From assembly GCA_963755695.1 (NCBI GenBank), contig CAVWLB010000008.1, positions 186,001 through 250,000 of the forward strand: 64,000 nucleotides of DNA, in the 5' to 3' direction. Numbering within the stretch: the stretch's first letter is position 1; each line of letters starts with the position of its first letter. Under the pieces are notes generated by a model, which did no database searches, was not told where the DNA came from, and worked only from the letters and a program-made list of their open reading frames with translations. Of this stretch, positions 46,618-58,663 are shown in pieces. The translations under genes were made by a program, and so were the position numbers. Source of the stretch: QHWT01 sp963755695. Lineage in GTDB: Bacteria; Acidobacteriota; Vicinamibacteria; Vicinamibacterales; 2-12-FULL-66-21.

Positions 46618-47454
46618 TCAGGCCGCGAACTCCACCGGCACACGCTTCGGGATCAACCCCTTCTCGAACGCCTCCGACATCAGGCGCTCGACCCCCTTGC
46701 GGCCGCGCTCACCATAACCGAGGGTGAGATCGTTCACGTACATGCCGACGAACCTGTCGGTGCGTTCCTTGTCCAGCCCTCGCCCGAACTGCTGTGCGTA
46801 ATCGACCGCTTCCTTCCGATGCGACAGCCCGTAAGCAATGCTGTCGTGGAGCAGCTTCGAAACCTTGCTGATCATCTCCGGGCCGAGGTCACGCCGGATG
46901 ATGTTGCCGCCCAACGGGAGCGGCAGCCCGCCGGTCCGATCCCCCCACCACTCGCCAAGATCGACGATTTTCTTCAAGCCCTCATCGGCGTAGGTCAGCT
47001 GTCCCTCGTGAATCAGCAGCCCCGCATCGGCTTTGCCGGCGAGGACGAACTGCTGGATCTCGTCGAAGGGAACCACCACGTAGTCGAATGAAGGCTCGTA
47101 CAGCCGCAGCGCCAGATACGCAGTGGTCAACGTGCCGGGAATGGCAATCTTGCGTCCTTTGACTGTGGAGGGACCGTCCTTACTCGCAACCACGATCGGA
47201 CCGTAGCGATCGCCCATGCTGGCGCCATGCGGCAGGAGTTGGTACTTGTCGACGAGATGGGCGTAGGCGTGAAACGACACCGCCGTGACTTCGTACTTGC
47301 CCTCGAACGCGGCGCGGTTCAGCGTTTCGATGTCTGAGAGAACCTGGTCGACTTCGATGCCGCCGGTATCGACGGCGCCGCTCGCCAGACCGTAAAACAT
47401 GAACGCATCGTCGGAGTCGGGACTGTGGGCGACGGTGATTCTGGATGAAGCCAT
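46618..47454 (-). CDS. mqnD: 1,4-dihydroxy-6-naphthoate synthase MqnD
   Basis: Enzyme of 278 aa in the futalosine menaquinone route; it converts cyclic dehypoxanthinyl futalosine to dihydroxynaphthoate. The N-terminal motif VAHSPDSDDAFMFYGLASG is diagnostic of MqnD; also GKADAGLLIHEGQLTY and GGNIIRRDLG. Periplasmic-binding-protein-like fold, no signal peptide. It stands alone, 54 bp from btuF and convergent to it, and complements mqnE 5 kb away. Confidence 0.93.
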   Translation of the reverse strand: MASSRITVAHSPDSDDAFMFYGLASGAVDTGGIEVDQVLSDIETLNRAAFEGKYEVTAVSFHAYAHLVDKYQLLPHGASMGDRYGPIVVASKDGPSTVKGRKIAIPGTLTTAYLALRLYEPSFDYVVVPFDEIQQFVLAGKADAGLLIHEGQLTYADEGLKKIVDLGEWWGDRTGGLPLPLGGNIIRRDLGPEMISKVSKLLHDSIAYGLSHRKEAVDYAQQFGRGLDKERTDRFVGMYVNDLTLGYGERGRKGVERLMSEAFEKGLIPKRVPVEFAA

Positions 47455-47475
47455 CCCCGCAGTTTATCGCACGGG

Positions 47476-48117
47476 TCAGACGATGATCCCTTTACGAACG
47501 GCGTAGAGGACGATTTCCGCGGTGTTGTGCAGGTTGAGCTTCACCATCATGTTCGCGCGGTGCGTCTCCACCGTCGACAATCCGAGATCCAGCAGGGTGG
47601 CGACCTCCTTGTTCGATCGTCCCTCCGCGAGCAGCTGCAGCACTTCCTTCTCGCGATCGGTGAGGAGGTGGTACGAATCGGTCAGTCCGCGGGCCTGCAG
47701 ACGGCGCATGTAATCCTCCACGAGAACCGCCGTCACCGCGCCGCTGAAAAATGGCTTGCCGGCCGCGACCGAACGAACCGCGGGCAGCAGGTCCTCGTCG
47801 GTGGCATCCTTCAACAAATAGGCCCGCGCACCGGCCGCCAGCGCGCGAAGGATGTAGGACTCGTCGGCGTGCATGCTGAGAATGATCACCCGTGGCGGGT
47901 GGGCGAGCTTCTGAACCCGCGCCGCCACCTCGATCCCGTTCATCTTCGGCATCGCAATGTCGACGATCAGCGTGTCGGGGGTGTGCTCCTCGCACAGGCG
48001 GAGCGCTTCGAGGCCGTCGGCTGCCTCGGCGACGATGCTGAGGCCAGGCTCGCTTTCGAGCAGGCTCCTGAGACCGCGGCGAACGATCCCGTGATCGTCA
48101 GCCAGCAATACGCGCAA
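47476..48117 (-). CDS. Response regulator, NarL/FixJ family
   Basis: Protein of 213 aa. Receiver 1-120 with the acidic pair LLADDHG, phospho-Asp in TLIVDIAMPKMNG and Lys in YLLKDAT; a LuxR-type HTH follows at ~145-210 (LTDREKEVLQLLAEGRSNKEVATLL, VETHRANMMVKL). It overlaps the histidine kinase gene by 20 bp, so the two form a two-component pair. Its targets are unknown. Confidence 0.94.
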   Translation of the reverse strand: MRVLLADDHGIVRRGLRSLLESEPGLSIVAEAADGLEALRLCEEHTPDTLIVDIAMPKMNGIEVAARVQKLAHPPRVIILSMHADESYILRALAAGARAYLLKDATDEDLLPAVRSVAAGKPFFSGAVTAVLVEDYMRRLQARGLTDSYHLLTDREKEVLQLLAEGRSNKEVATLLDLGLSTVETHRANMMVKLNLHNTAEIVLYAVRKGIIV

Positions 48118-49468
48118 GACGATCCTCCACCGGCCTGGCGCGAAGCGGCAGCGACAGGCGAACCGATGTGCCGGCGTCCGGCGCGCTGAGGACCGTCACG
48201 GTGCCGTGCAGCTCTTTGACGCGCTCGGCGATGCCGCGCAGCCCGAGGCCGCCGCGGTGCCGGGTCTGATCGAAGCCGGCTCCATCGTCGATGATGGAGA
48301 CGTCGAGCGTATCAGGTGTTCCGCTGATCGTAATCTGCACCCGCGAAGCTTGCGAGTGACGTACGCAGTTGGTCAACGCCTCCTGGACGGCGCGGTAGAC
48401 GCAGGTCCGATGTTGATCCTCGAGCTCGTCGATCTGTCCGTTGACGTGCAGGTCGATGTCGAGCATCGAACGGCGGCTGACGTCGCGCACCAGCCACTCG
48501 AGCGCTGGCTGCAGACCGAAGTCGTCGAGCATCGTCGGCCGGAGACCCAGCGCGAGATCGCGGACGACGTGCACCAGATTGTCGACCAGCTGCCGGCATT
48601 CTCCGACCGCCCCGGCGATCGCCTTGTCGCCGGTGGCCCGCACCCGATCGATGCGACCGAGCTCCATCCGCAGCGCCGTCAGCAGCTGTCCCACGTGGTC
48701 GTGCAGCTCCCGCGAGAGCTTCTTTCGTTCGTCCTCCTGCGTCGCCACCAGCTGCTGCGACAAATGTCGCATCAGACGCTCGGCGTCCTCGGCGACCACG
48801 CGCTGCGCTTCCGACCGGCGTTCGAGCACGCGCAGTCGAAACACCGCGACCGCGGCCACCGCAAGTCCGAGCAGAATCGTCTGCCAGAGCAGCTTCCGGA
48901 GATCGTTGCGGAACGCTTCGTAGCGGCGATCCACTTCGACCCGCTGCGAGACGAGGTTCGCGTTGTTCAACTCTTCGATCTGCTGCGCGATCACCAGCAC
49001 GGCGTCGCGGCGCGGCAGCACCTGACGGCGCAGGAACGGCGACGCCAGGTTCTGCTTCTCCACCGGCGTCCAGTCGAACAGCGGCTCGAAGGCCTCCCAG
49101 TAGTCTTCCAGCTTCTTTTGCAGGCTGATGAACTGATCGTCATTCGCGCCGTCTCCGCGGGCGAGCGCGGCGAGCTCCGACGCGGTCGCGAGAGTGCTCG
49201 ATCGAAACTCGCCGAGCTTTTCGCGGTACTCCGGCGCGCGCTCGCGTTCGGTGTCGAGCAGATAATCGCGCACGAAGATGCCGGACAGGTGCACGTCGGC
49301 GCGCAAACGGCGCAATTTGGCGTCGACGTTTCGATGATGGGTGTCGAGCTGATCGAGCTGGGTGTAGATTTCCTGGGCTCGTCGCGATGTCGCCATCACC
49401 GAGAGAAACACCAGCAGCAGCAGACCGCCGAGTCCCAACGCGGCTACCGGCCAGGTTCGAAACCTCAT
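48098..49468 (-). CDS. Sensor histidine kinase (NarX/DegS-type, HisKA_3)
   Basis: Membrane kinase of 456 aa. Two helices (about 7-25 and 180-200) flank a ~150-residue helical extracytoplasmic sensor domain resembling four-helix (CHASE3-like) sensors. The His box is KKLSRELHDHVGQLLTALR. ATPase: YRAVQEALTNCVRHSQA (N box), IIDDGAGFD and GGLGLRGIAERV. The ATG at 49468 is preferred; an upstream in-frame extension looks non-coding. It phosphorylates the co-encoded NarL-type regulator. Signal unknown. Confidence 0.92.
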   Translation of the reverse strand: MRFRTWPVAALGLGGLLLLVFLSVMATSRRAQEIYTQLDQLDTHHRNVDAKLRRLRADVHLSGIFVRDYLLDTERERAPEYREKLGEFRSSTLATASELAALARGDGANDDQFISLQKKLEDYWEAFEPLFDWTPVEKQNLASPFLRRQVLPRRDAVLVIAQQIEELNNANLVSQRVEVDRRYEAFRNDLRKLLWQTILLGLAVAAVAVFRLRVLERRSEAQRVVAEDAERLMRHLSQQLVATQEDERKKLSRELHDHVGQLLTALRMELGRIDRVRATGDKAIAGAVGECRQLVDNLVHVVRDLALGLRPTMLDDFGLQPALEWLVRDVSRRSMLDIDLHVNGQIDELEDQHRTCVYRAVQEALTNCVRHSQASRVQITISGTPDTLDVSIIDDGAGFDQTRHRGGLGLRGIAERVKELHGTVTVLSAPDAGTSVRLSLPLRARPVEDRLARIAG

Positions 49469-49694
49469 ATGCAGAGAGTACACCGCCGTGCCAGCCAGCC
49501 GACATCCGGTGGAGACGGGAGGGTGAGGCCAGGCCACCTCAGCCTTTTTGGTCCTTGACCCCGCCATTCGGCACTCAGCATTAAGGATGGGCTCCCCGGT
49601 AAAAGGTCGCCAACTCCCCCATCGGCCCGATTCCGGTAACGGGTTCCCTGCGGTTTACTGACGGAGGACGAGCGGTCCTTGGAGGACACACTTC

Positions 49695-51296
49695 ATGCAC
49701 GAGCTCAGAGCAGACGGCATCGCGGAACTGAACGAACACCGGCCTTACGACGCGGCTCCGCCTTGGGCGGACTCCGGGCGCGTCATCGTCCTGGCAAACC
49801 GGGAGCCGTTCAGGCACGAGCACGGCCCTGACGGAGAGATCGTGGTGAAGCGGTCCACGGGTGGTTTGGTCACCGCCTCGGAACCGCTCGTCCGCCAATC
49901 TGCCGGCGTCTGGATAGCCCATGGATCGGGCACGGCTGACCGCCTTGTCGTCGATTCGTGGGATGGGGTCATGGTGCCGCCGGAAGATCCCGCATATCGG
50001 CTGCGGCGCGTGTGGCTCAATGCAGCGGAGGAAGACGGGTACTACTACGGCTTCGCCAACGAAGGGCTGTGGCCTCTCTGCCACCGTGCGCACGTGCGGC
50101 CGATCTTCCGCTCGAGCGATTTCGATACCTACTGGACGATCAATGCGCGGTTCGCCGACGCCGCCTGCGACGAGGTCCAGAACGATCCCGCGCTGATTCT
50201 CGTCCAGGATTATCACTTCGCGCTGGCACCCTTGATGATTCGGGAGAGGCTTCCCGAGAGCGCGATTGCCGTCTTCTGGCACATTCCCTGGCCCGACGCG
50301 GCACATCTCGACATGTGCCCGTGGGCGGCCTATCTCGTGGAAGGGATGCTTGGCAGCAGCCTCGCCGGATTCCAGACACGAGAAGACTGTACCCACTTCC
50401 TCGACAGCGCGGAACGCCTGCTCGGCGCCGCCATCGATCGCGTCCGCCGCACGGTGACGCACGCCGGTCGAACCACGCACGTTCGTGCATATCCCGCTTC
50501 GGTTCGGTGGCCGCTCCCGTGGCTGTCGGAAATCGGCCCGGTCGATGTGTGCGCACGCGACATCCGGCGGCGCTTCGGCCTGCGCGACACTGATCGTGTG
50601 GTGGTCGGCATCGATCGGATGGACTACACCAAGGGCATCGAGGAGAAGATCCTGAGTATCGAAGAACTGCTGACGCAGTACCCCGAATTCGTCGACTCGC
50701 TGGTCTTCGTGCAGGTGGCGGAACCGAGCCGTAAGCGGCTGGCGCCCTATCGCGAACTGCGCGAGCGGGTGGTGGCGCTGGCCGAACGCGTCAATCGTCG
50801 ATTCGCCACCGCAACCTGGCGACCGATTCATCTCATCGAAGAGCACCACGAGCCGCGGGAGGTGTATCGGCTGTTACGAGCGGCAGACGTCTGTTACGTC
50901 GGCAGTCTGCACGACGGGATGAACCTGGTGGCGAAAGAGTTCGTGAGCGCAAGAGACGACGAGCGAGGAGCGCTGGTCCTGAGCGCCTTTGCCGGCACGG
51001 CAGACGAACTGACCGCTGCCGTGATGATCAACCCGTACGATATCGAGCAGACCGCCAACGCGCTCGCCCGGGCGCTGGACATGAGCGCGGCGGAACAGCA
51101 GCATCGCATGCGGCTGATGCGCGGGTCGGTGAAGGCATGGGATGCGGACCGGTGGGGAACCGAGATTCTGGCAGACGCGGCCGGCATTTGCTCACCTGCG
51201 GCTCTGGAGAAATTCACATACGGTAGTGGTTACTTGGAGCCGGCTACCGCGCCGCGAAGCGACGAAACAACGGTCACGACACGGTCGATCGCATAG
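49695..51296 (+). CDS. otsA: GT20 trehalose-6-phosphate synthase-type glycosyltransferase
   Basis: GT20 enzyme of 533 aa that transfers glucose from a nucleotide sugar to glucose-6-phosphate or a similar acceptor. N-terminus RVIVLANREPFRHEHGPDGE and STGGLVTASEPL; centre QDYHFALAPLMIRERLP, FWHIPWPDA; C-terminal domain GIDRMDYTKGIEEKI and SLHDGMNLVAKEFV. It is longer than E. coli OtsA (~474 aa) by an N-terminal extension and a C-terminal tail. There is a good GGAGG site 10 bp upstream. No trehalose phosphatase lies nearby, so a different product (for example glucosylglycerol phosphate) cannot be excluded. Its 3' end overlaps the convergent iscS gene by 67 bp. Confidence 0.87.
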   Translation: MHELRADGIAELNEHRPYDAAPPWADSGRVIVLANREPFRHEHGPDGEIVVKRSTGGLVTASEPLVRQSAGVWIAHGSGTADRLVVDSWDGVMVPPEDPAYRLRRVWLNAAEEDGYYYGFANEGLWPLCHRAHVRPIFRSSDFDTYWTINARFADAACDEVQNDPALILVQDYHFALAPLMIRERLPESAIAVFWHIPWPDAAHLDMCPWAAYLVEGMLGSSLAGFQTREDCTHFLDSAERLLGAAIDRVRRTVTHAGRTTHVRAYPASVRWPLPWLSEIGPVDVCARDIRRRFGLRDTDRVVVGIDRMDYTKGIEEKILSIEELLTQYPEFVDSLVFVQVAEPSRKRLAPYRELRERVVALAERVNRRFATATWRPIHLIEEHHEPREVYRLLRAADVCYVGSLHDGMNLVAKEFVSARDDERGALVLSAFAGTADELTAAVMINPYDIEQTANALARALDMSAAEQQHRMRLMRGSVKAWDADRWGTEILADAAGICSPAALEKFTYGSGYLEPATAPRSDETTVTTRSIA

Positions 51297-52399
51297 TCGA
51301 TTTCGTCTGCGGTGGTGTTCCGGCCGAGACCGAACCGGATCGATGCGCCCCCCTGGTCGCGCACGGCGCCGATCGCCTGAAGCACGTGTGACGGCGCCTG
51401 CGATCCGGAGCTGCATGCGGAGCCGGTCGACACCGCCAAATCACCAATTGCCATCAGCAGGGCTTCTCCTTCCACGCCCGCGAAGCTGACGTGCAGGTTG
51501 TGGGGGAGCCGGCGCTCGAGTGTGCCGTTGACGGTGACGTCATCGAGCCGCGTCCTGAGGCCGTCGAGAAGGCGGTCGCGCAAACGCCGGAGCCGCGTGC
51601 TCTCGGCCGGCATTTCGGAGCGGCAGATCTCGGTGGCGCGGCCAAGGCCGACAATGCCCGGCACGTTCAAGGTCCCGGAACGAAATCCGTGTTCATGGCC
51701 GCCGCCGTCGATCTGAGGTGCGAGCGCCAGCTTCGGTTTCGTCTTCGCCACGAAGAGCGCGCCTGCCCCCTTCGGTCCATACAGCTTGTGGCCGGTGAGC
51801 GACAGCAGGTCGATATTCATCGCCCGAACGTCGATCGGCACCTTGCCGGCCGCCTGCGCCGCGTCGGTATGCAAAAGGGCGCCATGCTCGTGGGCGATTG
51901 CACCAATCGCCTCGAGCGGCTGCAGCGTGCCGATTTCATTGTTTGCGGCCATCACCGAGACGAGAACCGTCCGCGGCGTCATCGCCGCGCGCAGTTGGTC
52001 GAGATCGATCAGTCCATCCGGGCGGACCCCGAGCACCGTGATCTCGCAGCCGCAGGAGCCCAGGCGTTTACACGCGTCGAGGACCGACTTGTGCTCCGTC
52101 GCCACGGTCACGATGTGACGGCCGCGTTCGCGCCGCGACTCGGCGCAGCCCTTCAGCGCCAGGTTGTTGGATTCGCTGGCACCGCTGGTGAAGATGATCT
52201 CCGCCGGCGCCGCGTTGATCAGCGACGCGACCTGAGCGCGGGCGAAATCCACCGCCCTGTCGGCCTCCCAGCCCCACGCATGCTGGCGGCTGGCCGGATT
52301 GCCGAATCGCTCCGTGAAGTACGGCAGCATGTCGGCCAGTACTCGCGGATCGACCGGAGTCGTCGCGTGATAATCGAGGTAAAGGGGACGACCGGTCAT
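51230..52399 (-). CDS. Cysteine desulfurase (IscS/NifS type)
   Basis: PLP enzyme of 389 aa that removes sulfur from cysteine. PLP Lys in SLTGHKLYGPKGAG, catalytic Cys on the loop STGSACSSGSQAPSHVL (group I-like). N-terminus PLYLDYHATTPVDPRVL. It is the last gene of the suf operon and a second desulfurase besides SufS; the ATG overlaps the Rrf2 stop (ATGA). It could supply sulfur for tRNA thiolation or other uses. The group I loop is longer than in SufS. Confidence 0.93.
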   Translation of the reverse strand: MTGRPLYLDYHATTPVDPRVLADMLPYFTERFGNPASRQHAWGWEADRAVDFARAQVASLINAAPAEIIFTSGASESNNLALKGCAESRRERGRHIVTVATEHKSVLDACKRLGSCGCEITVLGVRPDGLIDLDQLRAAMTPRTVLVSVMAANNEIGTLQPLEAIGAIAHEHGALLHTDAAQAAGKVPIDVRAMNIDLLSLTGHKLYGPKGAGALFVAKTKPKLALAPQIDGGGHEHGFRSGTLNVPGIVGLGRATEICRSEMPAESTRLRRLRDRLLDGLRTRLDDVTVNGTLERRLPHNLHVSFAGVEGEALLMAIGDLAVSTGSACSSGSQAPSHVLQAIGAVRDQGGASIRFGLGRNTTADEIDYAIDRVVTVVSSLRGAVAGSK

Positions 52400-52866
52400 C
52401 GTGCAGCGGGGCGCGTCGTACTGCGCGTCAGCGACAACGGCATCACGGTCTCGTCGATTGGCGTATCGGAGGCGATCTCGGCGAGAGAGCAGGTGGCGAG
52501 CGCGGCGACGATCCGATCCTTGATCCGCCACAACGGATCGCGCACGTTGCATTTCGCAAACTGCCCGCACTGCTCGTCCTCGGTTGAACAGGCGGTGACG
52601 GTGAGCGGGCCATCGATCGCCTGGATGATGTCCGCGACCGAAATCGACGTGGTTGGCTTGGACAGCTGGTAGCCGCCGCGCGTGCCCTGGTGCGAGGTGA
52701 GAAGGCCGCGCCGCGCGAGCTGCTGCAGCACTTTCGCCATCAGCTCGATCGGAATGTCGTACTGCTCGGCGATCTCGCGGGCGCTCGCCGACGCAGCATC
52801 CGTCCTGACGGCAAGGTGTTTCATCGCCATCAACGCGTAGTCAGCTTTTTTAGAGAGTCGGAGCAT
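52396..52866 (-). CDS. Rrf2-family Fe-S sensing regulator (IscR/SufR-like)
   Basis: DNA-binding protein of 156 aa. Winged HTH at the N-terminus (KKADYALMAMKHLAV, LMAKVLQQLARRGLL, GTRGGYQLSKP) and three cysteines ACSTEDEQCGQFAKC spaced C-x6-C-x5-C, close to the IscR pattern that holds an Fe-S cluster. It ends against the sufT gene without a gap. It likely senses Fe-S status and controls this operon; unusually it sits near the operon's 3' end. Confidence 0.92.
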   Translation of the reverse strand: MLRLSKKADYALMAMKHLAVRTDAASASAREIAEQYDIPIELMAKVLQQLARRGLLTSHQGTRGGYQLSKPTTSISVADIIQAIDGPLTVTACSTEDEQCGQFAKCNVRDPLWRIKDRIVAALATCSLAEIASDTPIDETVMPLSLTRSTTRPAAR

Positions 52867-53262
52867 TCACCACATCCCGAGTTGGAGTTTCGCGACGTCC
52901 GACATTCGATCCTTCGACCACGCCGGTTCCCACACTACGTCCACTTTCGCGTCCGTGACACCGGGGACGCCACGGGCCGCGTCGGCCACCTGGCCGGGCA
53001 GCACCTGCGCGGCCGGACAGGCCGGCGCGGTCAGCGTCATCTTGATCGCGGCGACGCCCTCCGCCGTGACGAACAGGTCGTAAATCAGGCCGAGCTCCCA
53101 GATATCGACCGGGATTTCCGGGTCGAACACCGTCTTCAGCGCCTGCTCGAGCGGCTCGCGCAGCTCTCCCGTCTTCGCCGGGTCCGCCACGAGCCCGTCG
53201 GTCTCGTGCATCTCGTCCGGCGTCGTCGGTGGATCCTGCGGGATCATCGGGACCTGTTTCAT
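52867..53262 (-). CDS. sufT: SufT-like DUF59 Fe-S assembly protein
   Basis: Protein of 131 aa. The MIP18/DUF59 domain has VFDPEIPVDIWELGLIYDL and MTLTAPACPAAQVLPGQV with its conserved Cys, and ends near WEPAWSKDRMSDVAKLQLG. The N-terminal ~30 residues are extra. SufT proteins help to mature Fe-S clusters in cytoplasmic targets. It is separated from sufU by ~95 bp holding a short GTTGACA/GTTGTC word repeat. Confidence 0.9.
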   Translation of the reverse strand: MKQVPMIPQDPPTTPDEMHETDGLVADPAKTGELREPLEQALKTVFDPEIPVDIWELGLIYDLFVTAEGVAAIKMTLTAPACPAAQVLPGQVADAARGVPGVTDAKVDVVWEPAWSKDRMSDVAKLQLGMW

Positions 53263-53358
53263 ATCTAGGTAACTGTTTTCGTTGTCATTGACCCGGTTGA
53301 CAGTTGTCGGCTTCCAGCCACCGGTTCACTCCGTCGCCTCGCTCGCGCCGGAGGCGCT

Positions 53359-53802
53359 TCATTCCGTGCTCGTCCGCTGGTCGTGCTCGAGCGCCGCCTT
53401 GAACGTATGCCAGGCAAGGCTCGCGCATTTGATGCGGATCGGAAATTCCCGTACGCCGGCCAGCGACGACAGCTTGCCGAGATCTTCGACGGTTGCCTCC
53501 GGCGGGGCCGTCACCATGCGATGAAAACGATCGAACAGCGCGCGAGCCTCTCCAAGCGAGCGGCCCTTCAGGGCGTCGGTCATCATCGAGGCCGACGCCT
53601 TGGAAATGGCACATCCGGCCCCCTCGAACGCCACGTCGGCGATGACGTCGCCGTCGACTTTCATATACAGCGTCAGCCGATCGCCACACAGCGGATTGTA
53701 CCCCTCAGCCCGATGGGTCGCATCGGCAATCGCATGGAAGTTCCTCGGGCGGCGATTGTGGTCGAGGATGACCTCTTGATAGAGGTCGGTCAGATCGGTC
53801 AC
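53359..53802 (-). CDS. sufU: SufU-type Fe-S assembly protein
   Basis: IscU-fold protein of 147 aa. Three Zn-ligand cysteines and the Asp are visible: NPLCGDRLTLYM, FEGAGCAISKASASMM and RIKCASLAWHTF. SufU takes persulfide from SufS through its zinc site and is typical of Gram-positive bacteria and some other phyla. Its ATG overlaps the sufS stop. Confidence 0.94.
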   Translation of the reverse strand: MTDLTDLYQEVILDHNRRPRNFHAIADATHRAEGYNPLCGDRLTLYMKVDGDVIADVAFEGAGCAISKASASMMTDALKGRSLGEARALFDRFHRMVTAPPEATVEDLGKLSSLAGVREFPIRIKCASLAWHTFKAALEHDQRTSTE

Positions 53803-55079
53803 GAGCTGAACACCTCGCGAACCCGGTGAAGCGCACGGCCCAGCACGTCGATCTCCTCGCGGGTGTTGTACATCGCCAGCGACGCCCGGGCCGTCGCGGG
53901 GACGCCGAAGCGCTGCATCACCGGCTGCGCACAGTGGTGTCCGGTGCGGATCGCCACTCCCTCGCGATCCACGATCGTCCCGATATCGTGCGGATGGACC
54001 CCCTCCATCACGAACGACAGAATGCTTGCCTTGTGGCTCGCAGTGCCGATCAGCCGGATGCCCGGCACACTCGACAACACGTCGGTTCCGTACTCGAGCA
54101 ACTGGCGTTCATGCTCGGCGAGCGCGTCCCGGTCGAGGCTGTCCAGATAGTCGAGCGCCGCGTGCAGCCCGATTGCTCCGGCAATGTGCGGCGTGCCCGC
54201 TTCGAACTTGAACGGCAACACGTTCCAGGTACTCCGCTCGAAGGTCACCGAGCTGATCATGTCGCCGCCGCCGAGAAACGGCGGCATGGACTCGAGGTGC
54301 TCGGTCCGGCCATAGAGCACGCCCATCCCGGTGGGCCCATACAGCTTGTGCCCCGTCGCCGCATAGAAGTCGCAGCCGAGCGCCTGCACGTCGACACGCA
54401 TGTGGTACGCCGCCTGCGATCCATCGAGGAGCACCGGCACGCCTCGGCCGTGCGCGAGCCGGACGATCTCGGCCACCGGGTTGACCGTGCCGAGCGCGTT
54501 CGACATGTGCGTGATCGCGGCAATGCGCGTCCGCGGCCCCAGCAATCGCTCGAACTCCTCGAGAATCAGCTCGCCGCGGTCGTCAATCGGCGCGACGCGT
54601 AGCGTGGCGCCAGCGGCCTCGCACACGAGCTGCCACGGGACGATGTTGGAATGGTGCTCCATTGCGGAAATGAGCACCTCATCGCCCGATTTCAGCCTCG
54701 GCCTCGCGAACGCATACGCGACCAGGTTGATGCTCTCGGTGGCGTTCCGCGTGAAGATGATTTCCCGCGAATGGCCGGCGTTGAAGAACGCCCGCACGCG
54801 CTCGCGCGCGGCGTCGAATGCCTCGGTCGCGCGCTCGCTCAACTCGTGCACGCCGCGGTGCACGTTGGCGTTCAGGCCGGTGTAGTACCCGGTGATCGCA
54901 TCGAGAACGGCCTGCGGCTTCTGCGTGGTGGCCGCGTTATCGAGGTAGACGAGCGGCTTTCCCCGGACGGTCCGCGCGAGAATCGGGAAGTCTGCGCGGA
55001 TGCGCTGGACATCAAAGGAGGCTGGCGGGCCCGAAGGGTCCGTCTGGCGAGCCAGCGGGCCGGCAACCCCTGTCGTCAC
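53799..55079 (-). CDS. sufS: Cysteine desulfurase SufS
   Basis: PLP enzyme of 426 aa, group II. PLP Lys in AATGHKLYGPTGMGVLYG and catalytic Cys in RTGHHCAQPVMQRFG. N-terminus after ~20 extra residues: IRADFPILARTVRGKPLVYLDN. It gives sulfur to SufU and then to the SufBCD scaffold. Overlaps sufD (4 bp) and sufU (4 bp). Confidence 0.95.
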   Translation of the reverse strand: MTTGVAGPLARQTDPSGPPASFDVQRIRADFPILARTVRGKPLVYLDNAATTQKPQAVLDAITGYYTGLNANVHRGVHELSERATEAFDAARERVRAFFNAGHSREIIFTRNATESINLVAYAFARPRLKSGDEVLISAMEHHSNIVPWQLVCEAAGATLRVAPIDDRGELILEEFERLLGPRTRIAAITHMSNALGTVNPVAEIVRLAHGRGVPVLLDGSQAAYHMRVDVQALGCDFYAATGHKLYGPTGMGVLYGRTEHLESMPPFLGGGDMISSVTFERSTWNVLPFKFEAGTPHIAGAIGLHAALDYLDSLDRDALAEHERQLLEYGTDVLSSVPGIRLIGTASHKASILSFVMEGVHPHDIGTIVDREGVAIRTGHHCAQPVMQRFGVPATARASLAMYNTREEIDVLGRALHRVREVFSS

Positions 55080-56409
55080 GTCCTCGCACCGTCGACTTCG
55101 GCGAGGTCACGGGCGAGCTGCTCGAAGAGCTCGGCCTCGAGCGCCTGTCGCAGCGGCTCGATCTTCACCCCGTCGAGGATCTGCCCCGCGAACGCGTGGA
55201 TCAGCATGTCGCGCGCCTCGGCAAACGTGAACCCGCGCGAGCGCAGATAAAAGATCGCGTCGTCATCGAGCTGCCCGATCGCCGCCCCGTGGGTGCACTT
55301 CACGTCGTCGGCGAAGATCTCGAGCTGCGGCTTGGTGTTGATGGTCGCCCCGTCGGTCAGGAGCAGCGCCCTGTTCGTCTGCTTCGCGTCGGTCTTCTGC
55401 GCGTCCTGCCGGACGATGATCTTCCCGTTGAACACCGCGCGCGCGGTGCCGCCCAGGATGCCTTTGTAGACCTCGTGGCTCGGGCAGTGCGGCTTGGCGT
55501 GCTCGATGGTCGTGTGGTTGTCGATCAGCCGTTCGCGGTCCGCTAGGTAGAGGCCGTTCAGCGTGCACTCGCCACCCTCGCCGTCGAGGATCGCGAAGAC
55601 GTCGTTGCGCGCCAGCTTGCCGCCGAGCGAGAACGACTGCGACGAGAACGTCGCGCTGCGCTCCGTATGCGCGTGCAGGCTGGCGACGTGGAAGGCTTCG
55701 ACCGATTCCTGCTGGACCTTGTAATGGTCGACCGTCGCGTTCTCCCCGACGAACACTTCCGACACCGCGTTCGAAAAATAGGTCTGCCCCTCGGCCCCGA
55801 CGTAGCTTTCGATGATCCGCGCCTGGCTGCCTGCGCCCGCCACGATGAGCGTCCGCGGATGCGCCATCACCTTCGCCACCTCGGCGCCCGTGACGAACAC
55901 GATGTGGATCGGCGTCTCGACGATGGCGTTGTCGGGCAGATACACGTACGCGCCGTCCTGCACGAACGCGGTGTTGAGCGCCGCAAAGCTGCGGCTGCTG
56001 AAGTCCGCGAGCTGCCCGAAGTAGCGCTGCACGACGTCGGCGTGATCGGTCATCGCCGAGGCCAGCGAGCCGACGCGGACACCGGCCGCCGCCAACCCCT
56101 TGGTCCGCGACAGCGTGGTATCGAATCGGCCGTTGACGACGACGAGGCGCACCGGCGCGTCGGTGTAGGCGAAGCCCGCGAGCTGGTCCGCGACGCCCGA
56201 CACCGGTTCGGCAGGCGCGAAGTCGATCGCCCCAATCGGCGCCACGTTGGTGAAGCGCCACTCTTCGTCGCGCACAGTCGGCAACCCGAGCGCGGTGAAC
56301 CGTGCCGCGCCCCGCGCGCGCAGATCTTCCAGCCAGCGCGGCCCGCCCTGCGGCCGTCGCTCGAACGCGGACGAAAATGGCATCGTTCTGGGTTTGTCAG
56401 CGACCTGGC

Positions 56410-56413
<4 letters not shown>
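55076..56413 (-). CDS. sufD: Fe-S assembly scaffold component SufD
   Basis: Beta-helix protein of 445 aa, paralogous to SufB. The C-terminal region is HGAAIGQLDDDAIFYLRSRG and EARDMLIHAFAGQILD, with the family His (CTHGAAIG). The N-terminal helical part starts MSQVADKPRTM at 56413, overlapping the sufC stop. It forms the SufBC2D complex that builds [4Fe-4S] clusters. Confidence 0.94.
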
Positions 56414-58605
<2,192 letters not shown>

Positions 58606-58621
58606 GACTTATCGTTCGTAG

Positions 58622-58652
58622 CGCAGCCGGGGTGCTGCTCGTTCCGGCTGCG
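58622..58652. other. Hairpin between sufA and sufB
   Basis: CGCAGCCGG and CCGGCTGCG are exact complements (9 bp) around a 13 bp loop, in the 58 bp gap between sufA and sufB. Without a T run it is not a classic terminator; it may tune sufA against sufB levels by processing or attenuation. Confidence 0.6.
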
Positions 58653-58663
58653 ACTGAGGACCG

